Virus record (IMG/VR): IMGVR_UViG_3300007512_000009
Span: 1 to 64,000 of that record
Strand: one strand, 5' to 3'
DNA length: 64,000 nucleotides
Origin: a virus
Made by a program: the position numbers and the translations under genes. Numbering within the stretch: the stretch's first letter is position 1; each line of letters begins with the position of its first letter. Shown piece after piece: positions 7,439 through 16,442 of this stretch. The notes beneath the pieces are model-generated. The model did no database searches, was not told the DNA's origin, and worked only from the letters and a program-made list of their open reading frames with translations.

Positions 7439-9574
7439 ATGGATTCATCAGATTTTATTAAGCAGTATATCCTCAATGAAAAACGTGATAAAGGGATAGT
7501 TTTTACCTTTGGTAGATTCAGTCCACCTCATGTAGGTCATGAATTATTAATTAATAAAGTCTTAAAAGTTGCTAAGCAACATAAGTTTGAACATGGAATT
7601 TATGCGAGTAAATCCCATGACAAAACAAGAAACCCTTTAAAATACAAAGACAAAATAGCATTCATGAAAAAAGCATTCAAGAATGCTAATGTTATTAACG
7701 ACCCTAAATTAATAAATCCGTTTTTTGTTGCAAAAAAACTCAGCGACAACGGATACAAACATGTAATCTTAGTTGTTGGTGGTGATAGAGTAGATGAAAT
7801 GGATAAAAACATTAGACCATACATCAACCACTCAGACCCAAATAAATCTTTCAACTTCGAAACTTTCAAAGTGGTAAGTGCGGGTCGACGTGACCCAGAC
7901 TCAAGTGATGTATCTGGTATGTCTGCATCTAAAATGAGAGCAACGGCAGCCGATGGAGATTTTGAAACTTTCAAATCTGGTGTTCCATCTGGAATGTCTG
8001 ATAAAGATGCACAAAAAATGTATAATACCATAAGGAAAGAAATGGGTATAAGAGAAGAAATAGAATCATTTTTTGATAGCATAGAATTGTTAGGTATCTC
8101 AGAGGAGAAATTAGTAAATCTAGCAAGAGAAAGACTATCAGAAGATGCTTTAAACTACATGAACCTTAACGAACAATCAGAAGATTCAAAACCAACCTTG
8201 GTTGTACTTTCAAAATACAGTGATAAAGACGACCAGAGTAATACAATAGAAAAAGTGGAAAAATCTGCAGATGAAATGGGTATCGATTTTTATTCAATAT
8301 CAGTAGACGATGCTTATATTGTAGACGAAGACATGTCTGACAATGAATTGGTTATCCATAATTATGATGGTAAAAACAATAAAATAACTATCGATACTGA
8401 AAACACGGTATGTTGGCCACGTGGTGGTGTATTAACAAATTTTTCTGGTGTTGGTTTATTAAGTGTGTTACAAGATTCAGACATATTTTGTGTTAATAAA
8501 CTGAGCAATATGGAATTGGCTAGAAACAAATATGCTACTGCGATGCTCCTAGAGAGGGAACAAATCTCATCACCCAGAACAGCACTAGTTTCTAGTGAAG
8601 AAGCAATTGATATAGCATTGGAAAAAATAGGTGGTGAATTCCCTGTCGTATTAAAAACTCTAACTGGTGCTGAGGGTATTGGTGTTTCTATTGTAGAATC
8701 GTATGAATCACTGGTAAGTGTATTACAATCTTTATGGAAATTTGATGCTGAAGTGATTATGCAGGAATATTTTGAGATTGAACACGATATAAGAACAATT
8801 GTTCTAGACAATGATATTATTGCCAGCATAAAAAGAGTAAAAGGCAGTAAAGATTTTAGAACCAATAAATCATTGGGCAATGACACAGAGTTGTACGAAC
8901 TTTCTGAAAAAGAGAAGTCATTAATATTAAAAACAGCAAAAGCATCTGGTTGTTATCTTTGTGGTGTAGACCATATAACTGTCGGTGAAGATGACCACAA
9001 AATCTTAGAGGTCAATGGTTCGCCCGGCAGCGGTGCTGACAAATATACAATTTATTTTGGTGATGAAGAATCGGGTGACGGTAAAATGGTCATTGATTAT
9101 ATAGTTGAATATATCACTGATAAAGACAACTGGAAATATTCTTCTAGAGAAATCGGTATGATAGAGCAAGTTGAAATTGAAGGTATTGGTACTCTTAATG
9201 CTAGAGCAGACACTGGAAACACTGGTCTTAACTCATTACATGCTGAGGATATTACAGTTGAAGATGGAAACGTTACATTTACCACAGAATTCGGTAAAAG
9301 TATAACTCTACCTCTTGATGATACCTCTAAAATAAGAATAGACAATGACCTAGAAAAAAGACCTGTTGTATTGTTTAATATCAAAATGGGTAAGAAGTCC
9401 TATAAAGATGTGCCGTTTACACTAAACGATAGAGATGGTATGGACTACTCGGTATTGCTTGGTCAAGATTTCTTAAAAAGAGCAAATTTTTCTGTTAATG
9501 TCAAAAAGAAATATGAACTGTCAGAGGATGAAAAAAAGATTTTAAATATTAAATTTAACCTTCTTGAGGCATAA
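7439..9574 (+). CDS. leader-tagged NMNAT + RimK-type ATP-grasp ligase + RimB-type protease fusion
   Basis: 711 residues in three recognisable parts. Residues 18-205 form a nucleotidyltransferase domain: GRFSPPHVGH (25-34) is the (T/H)xGH motif and SGMSASKMR (159-167) the second signature of the NMNAT/cytidylyltransferase family. Residues 253-565 form an ATP-grasp ligase: VVLKT (Lys406), DFRTNKSLGND (472-482, like RimK FRSN), and EVNGSPG (524-530). Residues 575-690 look like the retropepsin-like partner of RimK: ARADTGN (Asp591), SLHAED and VLLGQDFL (672-679). The N-terminus MDSSDFIKQYILNEK is a stretched version of the FKQY leader with L-N-E. Known relatives make NAD, add glutamate to protein tails, or cleave proteins; one polypeptide with all three is unusual. 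Confidence 0.8.
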   Translation: MDSSDFIKQYILNEKRDKGIVFTFGRFSPPHVGHELLINKVLKVAKQHKFEHGIYASKSHDKTRNPLKYKDKIAFMKKAFKNANVINDPKLINPFFVAKKLSDNGYKHVILVVGGDRVDEMDKNIRPYINHSDPNKSFNFETFKVVSAGRRDPDSSDVSGMSASKMRATAADGDFETFKSGVPSGMSDKDAQKMYNTIRKEMGIREEIESFFDSIELLGISEEKLVNLARERLSEDALNYMNLNEQSEDSKPTLVVLSKYSDKDDQSNTIEKVEKSADEMGIDFYSISVDDAYIVDEDMSDNELVIHNYDGKNNKITIDTENTVCWPRGGVLTNFSGVGLLSVLQDSDIFCVNKLSNMELARNKYATAMLLEREQISSPRTALVSSEEAIDIALEKIGGEFPVVLKTLTGAEGIGVSIVESYESLVSVLQSLWKFDAEVIMQEYFEIEHDIRTIVLDNDIIASIKRVKGSKDFRTNKSLGNDTELYELSEKEKSLILKTAKASGCYLCGVDHITVGEDDHKILEVNGSPGSGADKYTIYFGDEESGDGKMVIDYIVEYITDKDNWKYSSREIGMIEQVEIEGIGTLNARADTGNTGLNSLHAEDITVEDGNVTFTTEFGKSITLPLDDTSKIRIDNDLEKRPVVLFNIKMGKKSYKDVPFTLNDRDGMDYSVLLGQDFLKRANFSVNVKKKYELSEDEKKILNIKFNLLEA

Positions 9575-9589
9575 ATATAAAGGTTAAAT

Positions 9590-9597
9590 TATAAATA
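9590..9597 (+). promoter_or_regulatory. T4-type late promoter
   Basis: Exact TATAAATA 24 bases before the ATG at 9622, with a near match CATAAATA at 9570-9577 in the same gap and a GAGGATT ribosome site following. It would drive 9622 and the genes downstream. Confidence 0.8.
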
Positions 9598-9621
9598 CAT
9601 GAAAAGAGGATTATCACTACC

Positions 9622-10131
9622 ATGAAAACATATAAACAACTAATTGAGTCTATAGTGTCCGCACTACCCAGAACGTATACTGGTCATGTTCAGGATGGTC
9701 CCACTAATTCTGACACAGATGGGAATTTTCAAGATATCGAAAACCCAGAAATTGCAGATAGAATTAATGCAGCCCTAGCACACCTAAATAGACTTCCCAC
9801 TTCTAATCCTAAACAAAGAATTTCAGAGATAAAAGTGGCACTCAGTCATGCGGGTGTAGACTTTGACCACACTAGTGTAGGTATTAATGAAGGTGAAATG
9901 TTTGAAGTGCCAGCAAAAAGATGGGGCGGAAGACTAGGAATGGACGAAGATGGGAACTGGATAGATGATGATGGATTTGGAAATAATCCTCATGTTATCC
10001 AATTCGAATGGACTAGAAATGACCACATGTGGCACCTTGATGCAACGATGAAACCTGCTGTGTTGGGTGAGCAGTGGGAGTATGACCCAATAGATGACGA
10101 AGGAGAACCCAATTGGGATTACTGGAATTAA
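9622..10131 (+). CDS. leader-tagged protein (closest match to the T4 internal-protein leader)
   Basis: Starts MKTYKQLIESI, differing little from MKTYQEFIAEA of the T4 internal proteins IPI-IPIII, with L-I-E|S as the candidate cut. Residues 50-90 are helical (DRINAALAHLNRLP, ISEIKVALSHAGVDF), followed by GRLGMDEDGNWIDDDGFGNN and an acidic C-terminus. It has its own late promoter and ribosome site. The payload fold is not recognised. The leader is the best single piece of evidence for head targeting in this region. Confidence 0.7.
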   Translation: MKTYKQLIESIVSALPRTYTGHVQDGPTNSDTDGNFQDIENPEIADRINAALAHLNRLPTSNPKQRISEIKVALSHAGVDFDHTSVGINEGEMFEVPAKRWGGRLGMDEDGNWIDDDGFGNNPHVIQFEWTRNDHMWHLDATMKPAVLGEQWEYDPIDDEGEPNWDYWN

Positions 10132-10171
10132 ACCTAAAGGGTATATTATAAAGTGAATTTTTTTGATTATT

Positions 10172-10570
10172 ATGACAACAAAATTTGATAGATTGACTAA
10201 CAAAAACTATGTAATGTATGCAATGAAGCACTATAATAATCCTCAGTGCTTAGATATTGAAGAATTTTATAGTGATTTAAATAGAATAAAATACCTAAAG
10301 AGATTGTTTAGACGGTATTTGACATCGGGTGAGTTAAAAGAACGACTGGTTCTTAATCACTTAATCATCCTTTATAACGTATTCGGAATTGTGCCCACAA
10401 CTAGAATGTTATTCTATAGAATGGAGAAAGAATTCCATCCGATTTTAAAAACATGTATAGTTTACTTAAACATGTTACCAGAAGATAAAAATGCGGACAA
10501 AGTACATGAGGTAGATTTGTTAGTGATACCATTAGATAATAAAGTAATAAAGATATTAAGGGAAGTATAA
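10172..10570 (+). CDS. conserved T4-like phage protein, unknown
   Basis: Start placed at 10172 to give MTTKFDRLTNKNYVMYAMKH, which matches the usual start of this family as I remember it from T4-like cyanophages; a TTG at 10163 would add three residues. About 132 residues, mainly helical: FYSDLNRIKYLKRLFRRY, GELKERLVLNHLIILYNVFG, then an Ile/Val-rich end. No leader. It pairs with the gene at 10575 in related phages. Function unknown; it may act in virion assembly. Confidence 0.65.
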   Translation: MTTKFDRLTNKNYVMYAMKHYNNPQCLDIEEFYSDLNRIKYLKRLFRRYLTSGELKERLVLNHLIILYNVFGIVPTTRMLFYRMEKEFHPILKTCIVYLNMLPEDKNADKVHEVDLLVIPLDNKVIKILREV

Positions 10571-10574
10571 CACA

Positions 10575-11150
10575 ATGGTAGCGATATTTGACACATTTGT
10601 TGCTTACAAATTCATTAAAATCTTGACTACACCGTGGGAAAAAACAGACGCATTTAAACTCGGATTGATTGACAAAAAGGGTAATCCTCTTGTTAAACGT
10701 TCTAAGTTGAAAACCGATAAACAAAAGAAAGCATACACCATCGTTCATGTTCTAGTTTGGAACATAAAAAGATTATTAGATAAAATACCAATGACCCGCA
10801 CAAAACTGGGTTCGTTTGCTACTGCACTATGGTTACTTAAAGACAAAAAAGTAATTAAAAAGAAAGATACAGTAGAGAGTGTCTTTCTTGAATATACTGG
10901 TTTAAAACTAAAAAAGAAAAACATTATGGAATCATATCTAGATGGTGATAACCAAATAAAGGCTGGTATTTACATGTCTAGAAACACACTTCCTGAATTA
11001 TATGACTTTATAGATAATAAGGATACTATCATAGTTGAGCAGGAAACCCCTGAGGGTGAAATGTTAGGTGTTTTTATTTTTTCAGGTATCCATAAGAAAA
11101 CAGGTAATAAGGTGGTATTTTCAAATGAAGACGTTCTCAGAATTAGTTGA
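10575..11150 (+). CDS. conserved T4-like phage structural-type protein
   Basis: 191 residues starting MVAIFDTFVAYKFIKILTTP, then EKTDAFKLGLIDKKGN and KKAYTIVHVLVWNIKRLLDK. I recognise this as a conserved family of marine T4-like phages that is often listed among virion proteins; the role is not known. Pro/Gly content is low and the first 115 residues are helical and basic. It overlaps the start of the next gene by 26 bases. It has no FKQY-type leader. Confidence 0.65.
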   Translation: MVAIFDTFVAYKFIKILTTPWEKTDAFKLGLIDKKGNPLVKRSKLKTDKQKKAYTIVHVLVWNIKRLLDKIPMTRTKLGSFATALWLLKDKKVIKKKDTVESVFLEYTGLKLKKKNIMESYLDGDNQIKAGIYMSRNTLPELYDFIDNKDTIIVEQETPEGEMLGVFIFSGIHKKTGNKVVFSNEDVLRIS

Positions 11151-14100
11151 TAGTTTAAATGAAGATATAATATCCGAAGCAGTACCTGCTATGTCTTCTG
11201 GTAAGTCCGTAGCATCTTCTATGACCAATGCCACTGTTTCAAACCAAACGGCATACGCAGCCAAACCTATGGGTTGGAACAGATTAATAACAAGAGATGG
11301 TAGGGTAACTGCACCAACTACAAAGAAAGATTTTGTAAGAAACCTAATATCAATTATCGGTCAAGAAGAAGCAGAAAAATACCACAACGAATTTAAAGAA
11401 TATGTAGATTTGTTATGGGGTAAACGTGCTCAAGGTCATAGCGATTTGATGATTGACGTTGAAAAATCATTTGATAAATCAAACAGACCATACACTGAAT
11501 TTGAATTTACCACCACTGACGTTGAAAACATGAGGGATGGTCAAGGTGGTTATAGAGATGATGGTCAAGGTGGTTACGATGATGGTCGACAACCGACAAT
11601 GGATATCCAAGGTGGCGGTTACGATGGGCCTCTTATTGAACCACCAGATTGGACTGGGATATTTCCAACTACTGATGTATGTGCAAACCCGCCCTGTGGT
11701 CCACAGGATAGACCAATCCCACCACACAAACCATTTACAATAGGTCATGAAGGGGAAGTCGAAGATATACCACCACACACTGGGGCTTGTGAGTTCCCAC
11801 CTTGTTATGTAGACACTGGTGGTGACATCAACGTACAAACTCAAGACCCAAACCTAGGAATTGGGGATAGTGGAGAAGATGACCCTGACCCAATAGATAC
11901 CTCAAGTGTTGGTGGTGGTGACACAGTAATACCACCAACCATAGACGTTCAGACACAATCTGGAGATTCTAGTATAACACCAAGCGGTACTATTGACCCA
12001 ACAGACGATAATCTTTACATCGGTGGTGGTGATACCGACCCCGTCGACCCTGACGATGATTTTGAACTAAAAGGTAAAAAGAAAAAATGGTCAAATTATA
12101 ATGCATTTTTAAATGCTATGGGGTGGGATAAAAAATATGCAGTACAAGAAAAGTACACTTTAAATGATTTTCGTAGCAACAGTTTAAGTGAAGCAGAAAC
12201 GTTGCACTGGAATACCTTAGACGATGCTGAGAAAAAAGATTTCGCTAAACACGCTAAAATGAATGCTAATATTGTTTTGAAAAAGTCTTGGAAACAACTA
12301 AAATCTTCTGAGAAGAAAAAGTTAGCACAGATGATTAAGAAAACAACTGGTGGTGAGTTTGCTCTTGAAGAAGAACTCACACCTTCCCAAGCAAAGAAGA
12401 AAGAAGAAATCGTTCTTTCATTGAAGAAAAAGAAGAAAGAATTTCAAGAACGATATGGTAATGACTGGGAAAGTGTGATGCATGCGACTGCTACTAAGAT
12501 GGCAAAGAAAAATGAATCCATTAATGAAGACGACAATACCATAGGGATGGAACAATTAACTGCGTTGTTGGGTAGATGGGGTTCATCAGTTGTTCCAGGC
12601 ACGCCCCCTGATTACGACGGAGATGGCGTTGTGAACATGGCAGACATTTTGTGGCTTCTTGACCACTGGGGAGAAGATATTATAATTGGTTTCAATGGTG
12701 ATGACCAAGAAACACCACAGTTGGGTCTTGCACCATCTATTAAAAACAATGGTAACAAGGGTATATTGTCACGTGGTTTATTTGGTGAATCTATGTTGAG
12801 AGAAAGACCTACACCTCCCACACCTACCAAATATCCACAATCACCATATCCACCAAGACCACCTGACCCCATACTTCCAGGCGATGTTGTACCTGTGTCA
12901 CCAGATGGTGAACCATGGGACATCGAGGAAGCAATCGTTCGTGGTGATAGAAGCGGTGGAATGCCAACAGGTGCAGACCGTGGTAGTGATGAAAAACCAT
13001 TAATGAAGTGGTTGACTGAACTAGAAAGAGAACTAAAGAAAATGCGTTCTTCTTATGATAACGTAGATGCAGATGTTGCTATTTGGTTATATGGTAAGGG
13101 ACGTTCAGCAAAACAAACTGCAAAAGTCCTTGCTACCAGAAAAGAATCCGTTGAACTGGGTGAAGCAAAGATTTCCAGAAACCCTCAACTAAAAATCGGA
13201 CTCCATAAAGGAATCTCCGTTGGTAAGGGTAAAAAAGTCATCCTATCTAAAGGAATAAAGGGTAAAGGATGGACTCTAAATGCGGGTGACGAAGTAATTG
13301 CTTATCCGTATGATGGTGACAGGGTTGCAATACTCAATCCCAATAACGCTTGGGAGTTTGTAGCAAAACGACACATCAAAGGTGGATTTAGAGAATCCGC
13401 TAACGAAGCAGTAGATGAAGCAAAAGACAAACAAGGACATGTTACATTTGAGTTTAAATCACTTGCAGATTCATCAAAATTTGAAAAAGAGTTGAGAATT
13501 CTTAAACGAAAATTTAGTAAAATGTTCAATACCAAGTTATCTGGAAAAGAAGTGACCATACTTTTTGATAAAAGGTTTAGTACAAAAGATGAAGAATTCA
13601 GCACAAAAGATGTAGATATGGTTAGGGTTTTACAGCAAAAGCATAAAGGAAATCTATTAGATTGGTCTGGTAAAAACCCATTCGGTGTTGACACCAGACT
13701 ATTGAAAAAATCTGCATCAGACCTACGAAAAGAATCCGTAGATGCAACACGTTTTGTACGTGCACATGGTAAAACACCACGTGGTTCGGGAACTTGGTTC
13801 TTTACAATCCATCGAGGCGGTATTGAATTCGATAAGCATAAAGAAGGTAAAGATTATGTTAAAATCAAAGATACTTATTATACAGCCGCTGCCAAGAAAG
13901 CAGAAAAAATGCTTAAAAGTAAAAAACTATTTGTTGCTGAATCTGTAATTGTTAATGAAGAACTTGACCTAAGAGCATTTATTGAAAAAATCAAAAAAGC
14001 CTTTAAGATGAGGGATTTCGATAAAAGTGAACGAGCAAGAGCAAAAAGGATAAAAAAAGCAAACAGACAGTATAGTAAACTTTTAGGTCTACATGCTTCT

Positions 14101-14838
14101 TTTGACCCACTTGCTGAAGCAACCGTTTCTGAAGCACGAACGAAAGATGCTATCTTGGTTGTGCTCGATTCAATTGAAAAACTATCTAAGAAACACAAAT
14201 CAACCGTTGACAACATAGTTAAAGATACCAAACTTAAAAAAGATTTTGTGCAAGATGCAGTAGAATTTTGGTTGGACGATAAGAAAATCAAAAAGATGGG
14301 GTCTGGAAGGAATACCCATTACATGCCAGAATCTAACAGATATAGTCTTAGTGATTTTTTTGAATCAGTAGAAGAAGAAACTCCTGCTACAAACACAGCA
14401 GGTGTTGCTCATACTGGTGATGACCCAAGAGTTGGGATTAAAAAGAAAAAGAAGAAAAAGAAGAAAGGTGAATTATCCCCTAGAGGTATGACGATGATGA
14501 TGGATAATGCACAAGAAATTGGTGAATCCCTTGAACGTTCACTTCGTAGTTTAGCAACAAGTGATGAAACACCAAGATTTAGAAATGAATATTGTGGTCA
14601 TCCTGTTTTCAAGGTGAGCGAAGGTGAATTTGGTAAATGCAAAACTAGACGAGCAAAGGGTGAACGATGGAACAAATTCTTTGAGGATGATTCACCAAAT
14701 TATGGTGTTATTAGAAAATACTCAAGACGAAATCCAAATAAACCAATTGTTATTCAGAATGAACTAAATGGTGAAATGTCGATTTATCGTCGCAGAATGA
14801 ATGACCAACGACTAAAGCACAATAGAAGGATGAAATAA
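11125..14838 (+). CDS. leader-tagged mosaic polyprotein with dockerin-like domain
   Basis: 1237 residues; the start at 11125 gives MKTFSELVDSLNEDIISEA, a leader-like helix with L-N-E and I-S-E|A sites. The chain alternates folded-looking blocks with linkers carrying E-rich sites: SLSEAE (about 353), ESINEDD (about 470), ESVELGEAK (about 673), ESANEAVDEA (about 755), ESVDATRF (about 868), AESVIVNEEL (about 938), LAEATVSEA (about 996), SLSDFFESVEEE (about 1074). Residues 130-320 are Gly/Asp/Pro-rich. Residues 475-520 hold LLGRWG...YDGDGVVNMADILWLLDHWG, a dockerin/EF-hand-like calcium motif. I infer a polyprotein cut by the prohead protease into several internal proteins. No enzyme activity is evident. 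Confidence 0.7.
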   Translation: MKTFSELVDSLNEDIISEAVPAMSSGKSVASSMTNATVSNQTAYAAKPMGWNRLITRDGRVTAPTTKKDFVRNLISIIGQEEAEKYHNEFKEYVDLLWGKRAQGHSDLMIDVEKSFDKSNRPYTEFEFTTTDVENMRDGQGGYRDDGQGGYDDGRQPTMDIQGGGYDGPLIEPPDWTGIFPTTDVCANPPCGPQDRPIPPHKPFTIGHEGEVEDIPPHTGACEFPPCYVDTGGDINVQTQDPNLGIGDSGEDDPDPIDTSSVGGGDTVIPPTIDVQTQSGDSSITPSGTIDPTDDNLYIGGGDTDPVDPDDDFELKGKKKKWSNYNAFLNAMGWDKKYAVQEKYTLNDFRSNSLSEAETLHWNTLDDAEKKDFAKHAKMNANIVLKKSWKQLKSSEKKKLAQMIKKTTGGEFALEEELTPSQAKKKEEIVLSLKKKKKEFQERYGNDWESVMHATATKMAKKNESINEDDNTIGMEQLTALLGRWGSSVVPGTPPDYDGDGVVNMADILWLLDHWGEDIIIGFNGDDQETPQLGLAPSIKNNGNKGILSRGLFGESMLRERPTPPTPTKYPQSPYPPRPPDPILPGDVVPVSPDGEPWDIEEAIVRGDRSGGMPTGADRGSDEKPLMKWLTELERELKKMRSSYDNVDADVAIWLYGKGRSAKQTAKVLATRKESVELGEAKISRNPQLKIGLHKGISVGKGKKVILSKGIKGKGWTLNAGDEVIAYPYDGDRVAILNPNNAWEFVAKRHIKGGFRESANEAVDEAKDKQGHVTFEFKSLADSSKFEKELRILKRKFSKMFNTKLSGKEVTILFDKRFSTKDEEFSTKDVDMVRVLQQKHKGNLLDWSGKNPFGVDTRLLKKSASDLRKESVDATRFVRAHGKTPRGSGTWFFTIHRGGIEFDKHKEGKDYVKIKDTYYTAAAKKAEKMLKSKKLFVAESVIVNEELDLRAFIEKIKKAFKMRDFDKSERARAKRIKKANRQYSKLLGLHASFDPLAEATVSEARTKDAILVVLDSIEKLSKKHKSTVDNIVKDTKLKKDFVQDAVEFWLDDKKIKKMGSGRNTHYMPESNRYSLSDFFESVEEETPATNTAGVAHTGDDPRVGIKKKKKKKKKGELSPRGMTMMMDNAQEIGESLERSLRSLATSDETPRFRNEYCGHPVFKVSEGEFGKCKTRRAKGERWNKFFEDDSPNYGVIRKYSRRNPNKPIVIQNELNGEMSIYRRRMNDQRLKHNRRMK

Positions 14839-14839
14839 G

Positions 14840-15034
14840 ATGGGTATTTTTAAAGATAAATGGGCAGAGAACCTGATGAGGTCTAAAAAAGAACAAGCCA
14901 GTGAACCTTCGGAAGGTCTTGGTGATACAGTTAAGAAAATTACTAATGCTATGGGTATAAAACCTTGCGACGAGTGTGAGGAGAGAAGGAAAAGTCTTAA
15001 TAAGAAATTCCCATTTAAAAGGAAGAACAAATAA
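14840..15034 (+). CDS. small CxxC protein
   Basis: 64 residues: MGIFKDKWAENLMRSKKEQ, a Glu/Ser linker, then GIKPCDECEERRKSLNKKFP and a basic end. The KPCxxCxxRxxxLNKxFP pattern is one I know from small phage proteins near tail and lysis genes; its function is not established. One CxxC pair could bind metal as a dimer. Starts two bases after the previous stop. No leader. Confidence 0.6.
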   Translation: MGIFKDKWAENLMRSKKEQASEPSEGLGDTVKKITNAMGIKPCDECEERRKSLNKKFPFKRKNK

Positions 15035-15364
15035 GTGTCTTTACAAAACAAAATATATCTACAGAGAATACAACAAACCATTAAAGAACAATCCGCACAC
15101 GGCCATGAAGGACAATCTTGTGAGGAAGCACATCCAGACATGTCACATGAGGAGTGGGAAGCAACCCACGATGACCATGAAGGGTGTTCAACCTGTGGAG
15201 AATCCGTTATTACTGAAGAACAATTAACTGAAGCATTAATGGTTTTAAGTGAAGATAAAAAAGAAGTATGGAATCCATTTCCAGAGAGTTGGTGGAAACC
15301 TGAGCCTAAAGAAGAACCGACACTTGGTAGTCCAATGAAACCATTACATAAGTACAAAGTATGA
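15035..15364 (+). CDS. leader-tagged acidic protein (SLQNKIYLQRI class)
   Basis: GTG start directly after the previous stop, giving MSLQNKIYLQRIQQTIKEQS; eleven leader residues are identical to the gene at 6329, and the DNA is nearly identical over about 20 bases. I-K-E is the candidate cut. The body is His/Glu-rich with CEEAHPDMSHEEW and CSTCGES, a possible metal site. The C-terminus is Pro/Trp-rich. Function unknown; inferred head cargo. Confidence 0.65.
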   Translation: MSLQNKIYLQRIQQTIKEQSAHGHEGQSCEEAHPDMSHEEWEATHDDHEGCSTCGESVITEEQLTEALMVLSEDKKEVWNPFPESWWKPEPKEEPTLGSPMKPLHKYKV

Positions 15365-15657
15365 CTTTACAAAACAGACAATATTATAATAACATCCACG
15401 GTCTTAAAGAGGCTAGAGAGAAAACGCTTACTGTACTGTTTAAAACAGACGAGCAGATGATGGAACGGATATATGAAAGAGATTTGAAACGTGAGTTTAA
15501 GAAACTTTATAAGTCTACTAACTATGTAAAAAAGGGAAACTTCCGAGGTTTTGAGGTTGTATTCAAAGGTGAAGTAAAAGAACTAGTAAAAGTAACGAAA
15601 TACATTGAGAAATTGGACAGGAAAAATAAAATCTACGATAGCAAGGTGTTTTCATGA
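15361..15657 (+). CDS. leader-tagged basic small protein
   Basis: MTLQNRQYYNNIHGLKEAR is a diverged form of the SLQNKIYLQ leader with L-K-E|A. The remaining 80 residues are basic with alternating strands and helices (LTVLFKTDEQMMERIYERD, FRGFEVVFKGEVKELVKV), possibly a small alpha/beta fold. ATGA-type overlap with both neighbours. Function unknown. Confidence 0.65.
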   Translation: MTLQNRQYYNNIHGLKEAREKTLTVLFKTDEQMMERIYERDLKREFKKLYKSTNYVKKGNFRGFEVVFKGEVKELVKVTKYIEKLDRKNKIYDSKVFS

Positions 15658-15905
15658 AATCGTTTAAAGAATATCTAGAACTAAAAGAACATGACCCATG
15701 GAATTATCCAAACATTGACCACGACACATATCATGACTGGCTAAATTCATTGTCGTGGTGGGACAGACTTTTTGGAGTCCCTGGCCCTGAATACATGCCC
15801 AAAGGTTGGAGAAAACCAGTACCAGTACCACCAACACCATCAAAACCTGCCGACCCAATGAACCCTACAGACCCTTCAAACCCCATGCGTCGAGAAACAT
15901 ACTGA
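15654..15905 (+). CDS. leader-tagged Pro-rich small protein
   Basis: MKSFKEYLELKEH starts an 83-residue protein of the FKQY leader class with L-K-E. After it comes a Trp/His/Asp-rich part (DHDTYHDWLNSLSWWDRL) and a Pro-rich tail with PVPVPPTPSKPADP. It resembles the gene at 2824 in design: leader plus low-complexity acidic Pro-rich body. The start overlaps the previous stop. Function unknown. Confidence 0.65.
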   Translation: MKSFKEYLELKEHDPWNYPNIDHDTYHDWLNSLSWWDRLFGVPGPEYMPKGWRKPVPVPPTPSKPADPMNPTDPSNPMRRETY

Positions 15906-15920
15906 GTAAGGAAAACAAAA

Positions 15921-16442
15921 ATGAAAAAAATAATCGCACTGACAATATTATTATTAGCAACAACCGCAGTTGCTCAGAATCTGGAGGTAAATCATGATGA
16001 AAAAACTAATAATGGTGTTCGCAACGTTGACAATGACAAGCGGATGCGAAATGTTCCAAGAGGTGACTGGAGAGGCGCCAGCGAACACATCGAGTACAGT
16101 CGTGGACAGCGTACGAGAGCAGAGAGAACAGACGGACGAAATAACGAACGCATCAGAGGTGATTGGAAACGACTTAAAGAAGATAGACGACCAAGCAAAT
16201 TCAATTTTGAACGACATCGCACTAGTTCCAGAGGACAGAAATTACAACATCGACCCGACTCTAGAGAGCATAGAGGATTCCGCAGAAACAATCAAGGAAA
16301 CCGTGGACAACTCTCAGAAAGAGCAAATAAGGATAGACGAATCTCTAGAGGATTTAGAGCAAGCAAACAATCGTGTTGCTGCCGCTGTGGGTCAGATAGA
16401 GGAACTAGAGGACCTAGTCACAGAGTACGAACAGTCCGATAG
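15921..16442 (+). CDS. signal-peptide protein, Arg-rich, overlapping the next gene for 449 bases
   Basis: An AAGGA ribosome site precedes MKKIIALTILLLATTAVAQN, a textbook Sec signal peptide with an AVA|Q cut. Beyond about residue 26 the frame lies over the gene at 15994 and becomes strongly basic (RGDWRGASEH, RRPSKFNFERHR), ending in a Cys-rich tail (SCCCRCGSDRG). The open length of 173 codons in a second frame is striking. Arg-rich chains are a common by-product of shifting a Glu-rich frame, so only the signal peptide is well supported. It could be a small secreted lysis protein or part of an overlapping pair like Rz/Rz1. Confidence 0.45.
   Translation: MKKIIALTILLLATTAVAQNLEVNHDEKTNNGVRNVDNDKRMRNVPRGDWRGASEHIEYSRGQRTRAERTDGRNNERIRGDWKRLKEDRRPSKFNFERHRTSSRGQKLQHRPDSREHRGFRRNNQGNRGQLSERANKDRRISRGFRASKQSCCCRCGSDRGTRGPSHRVRTVR

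Noticed and set aside
8362-8886. 174-codon antisense frame inside the NMNAT/RimK fusion
   Set aside because: Lies opposite a well-supported ATP-grasp domain and has no ribosome site.
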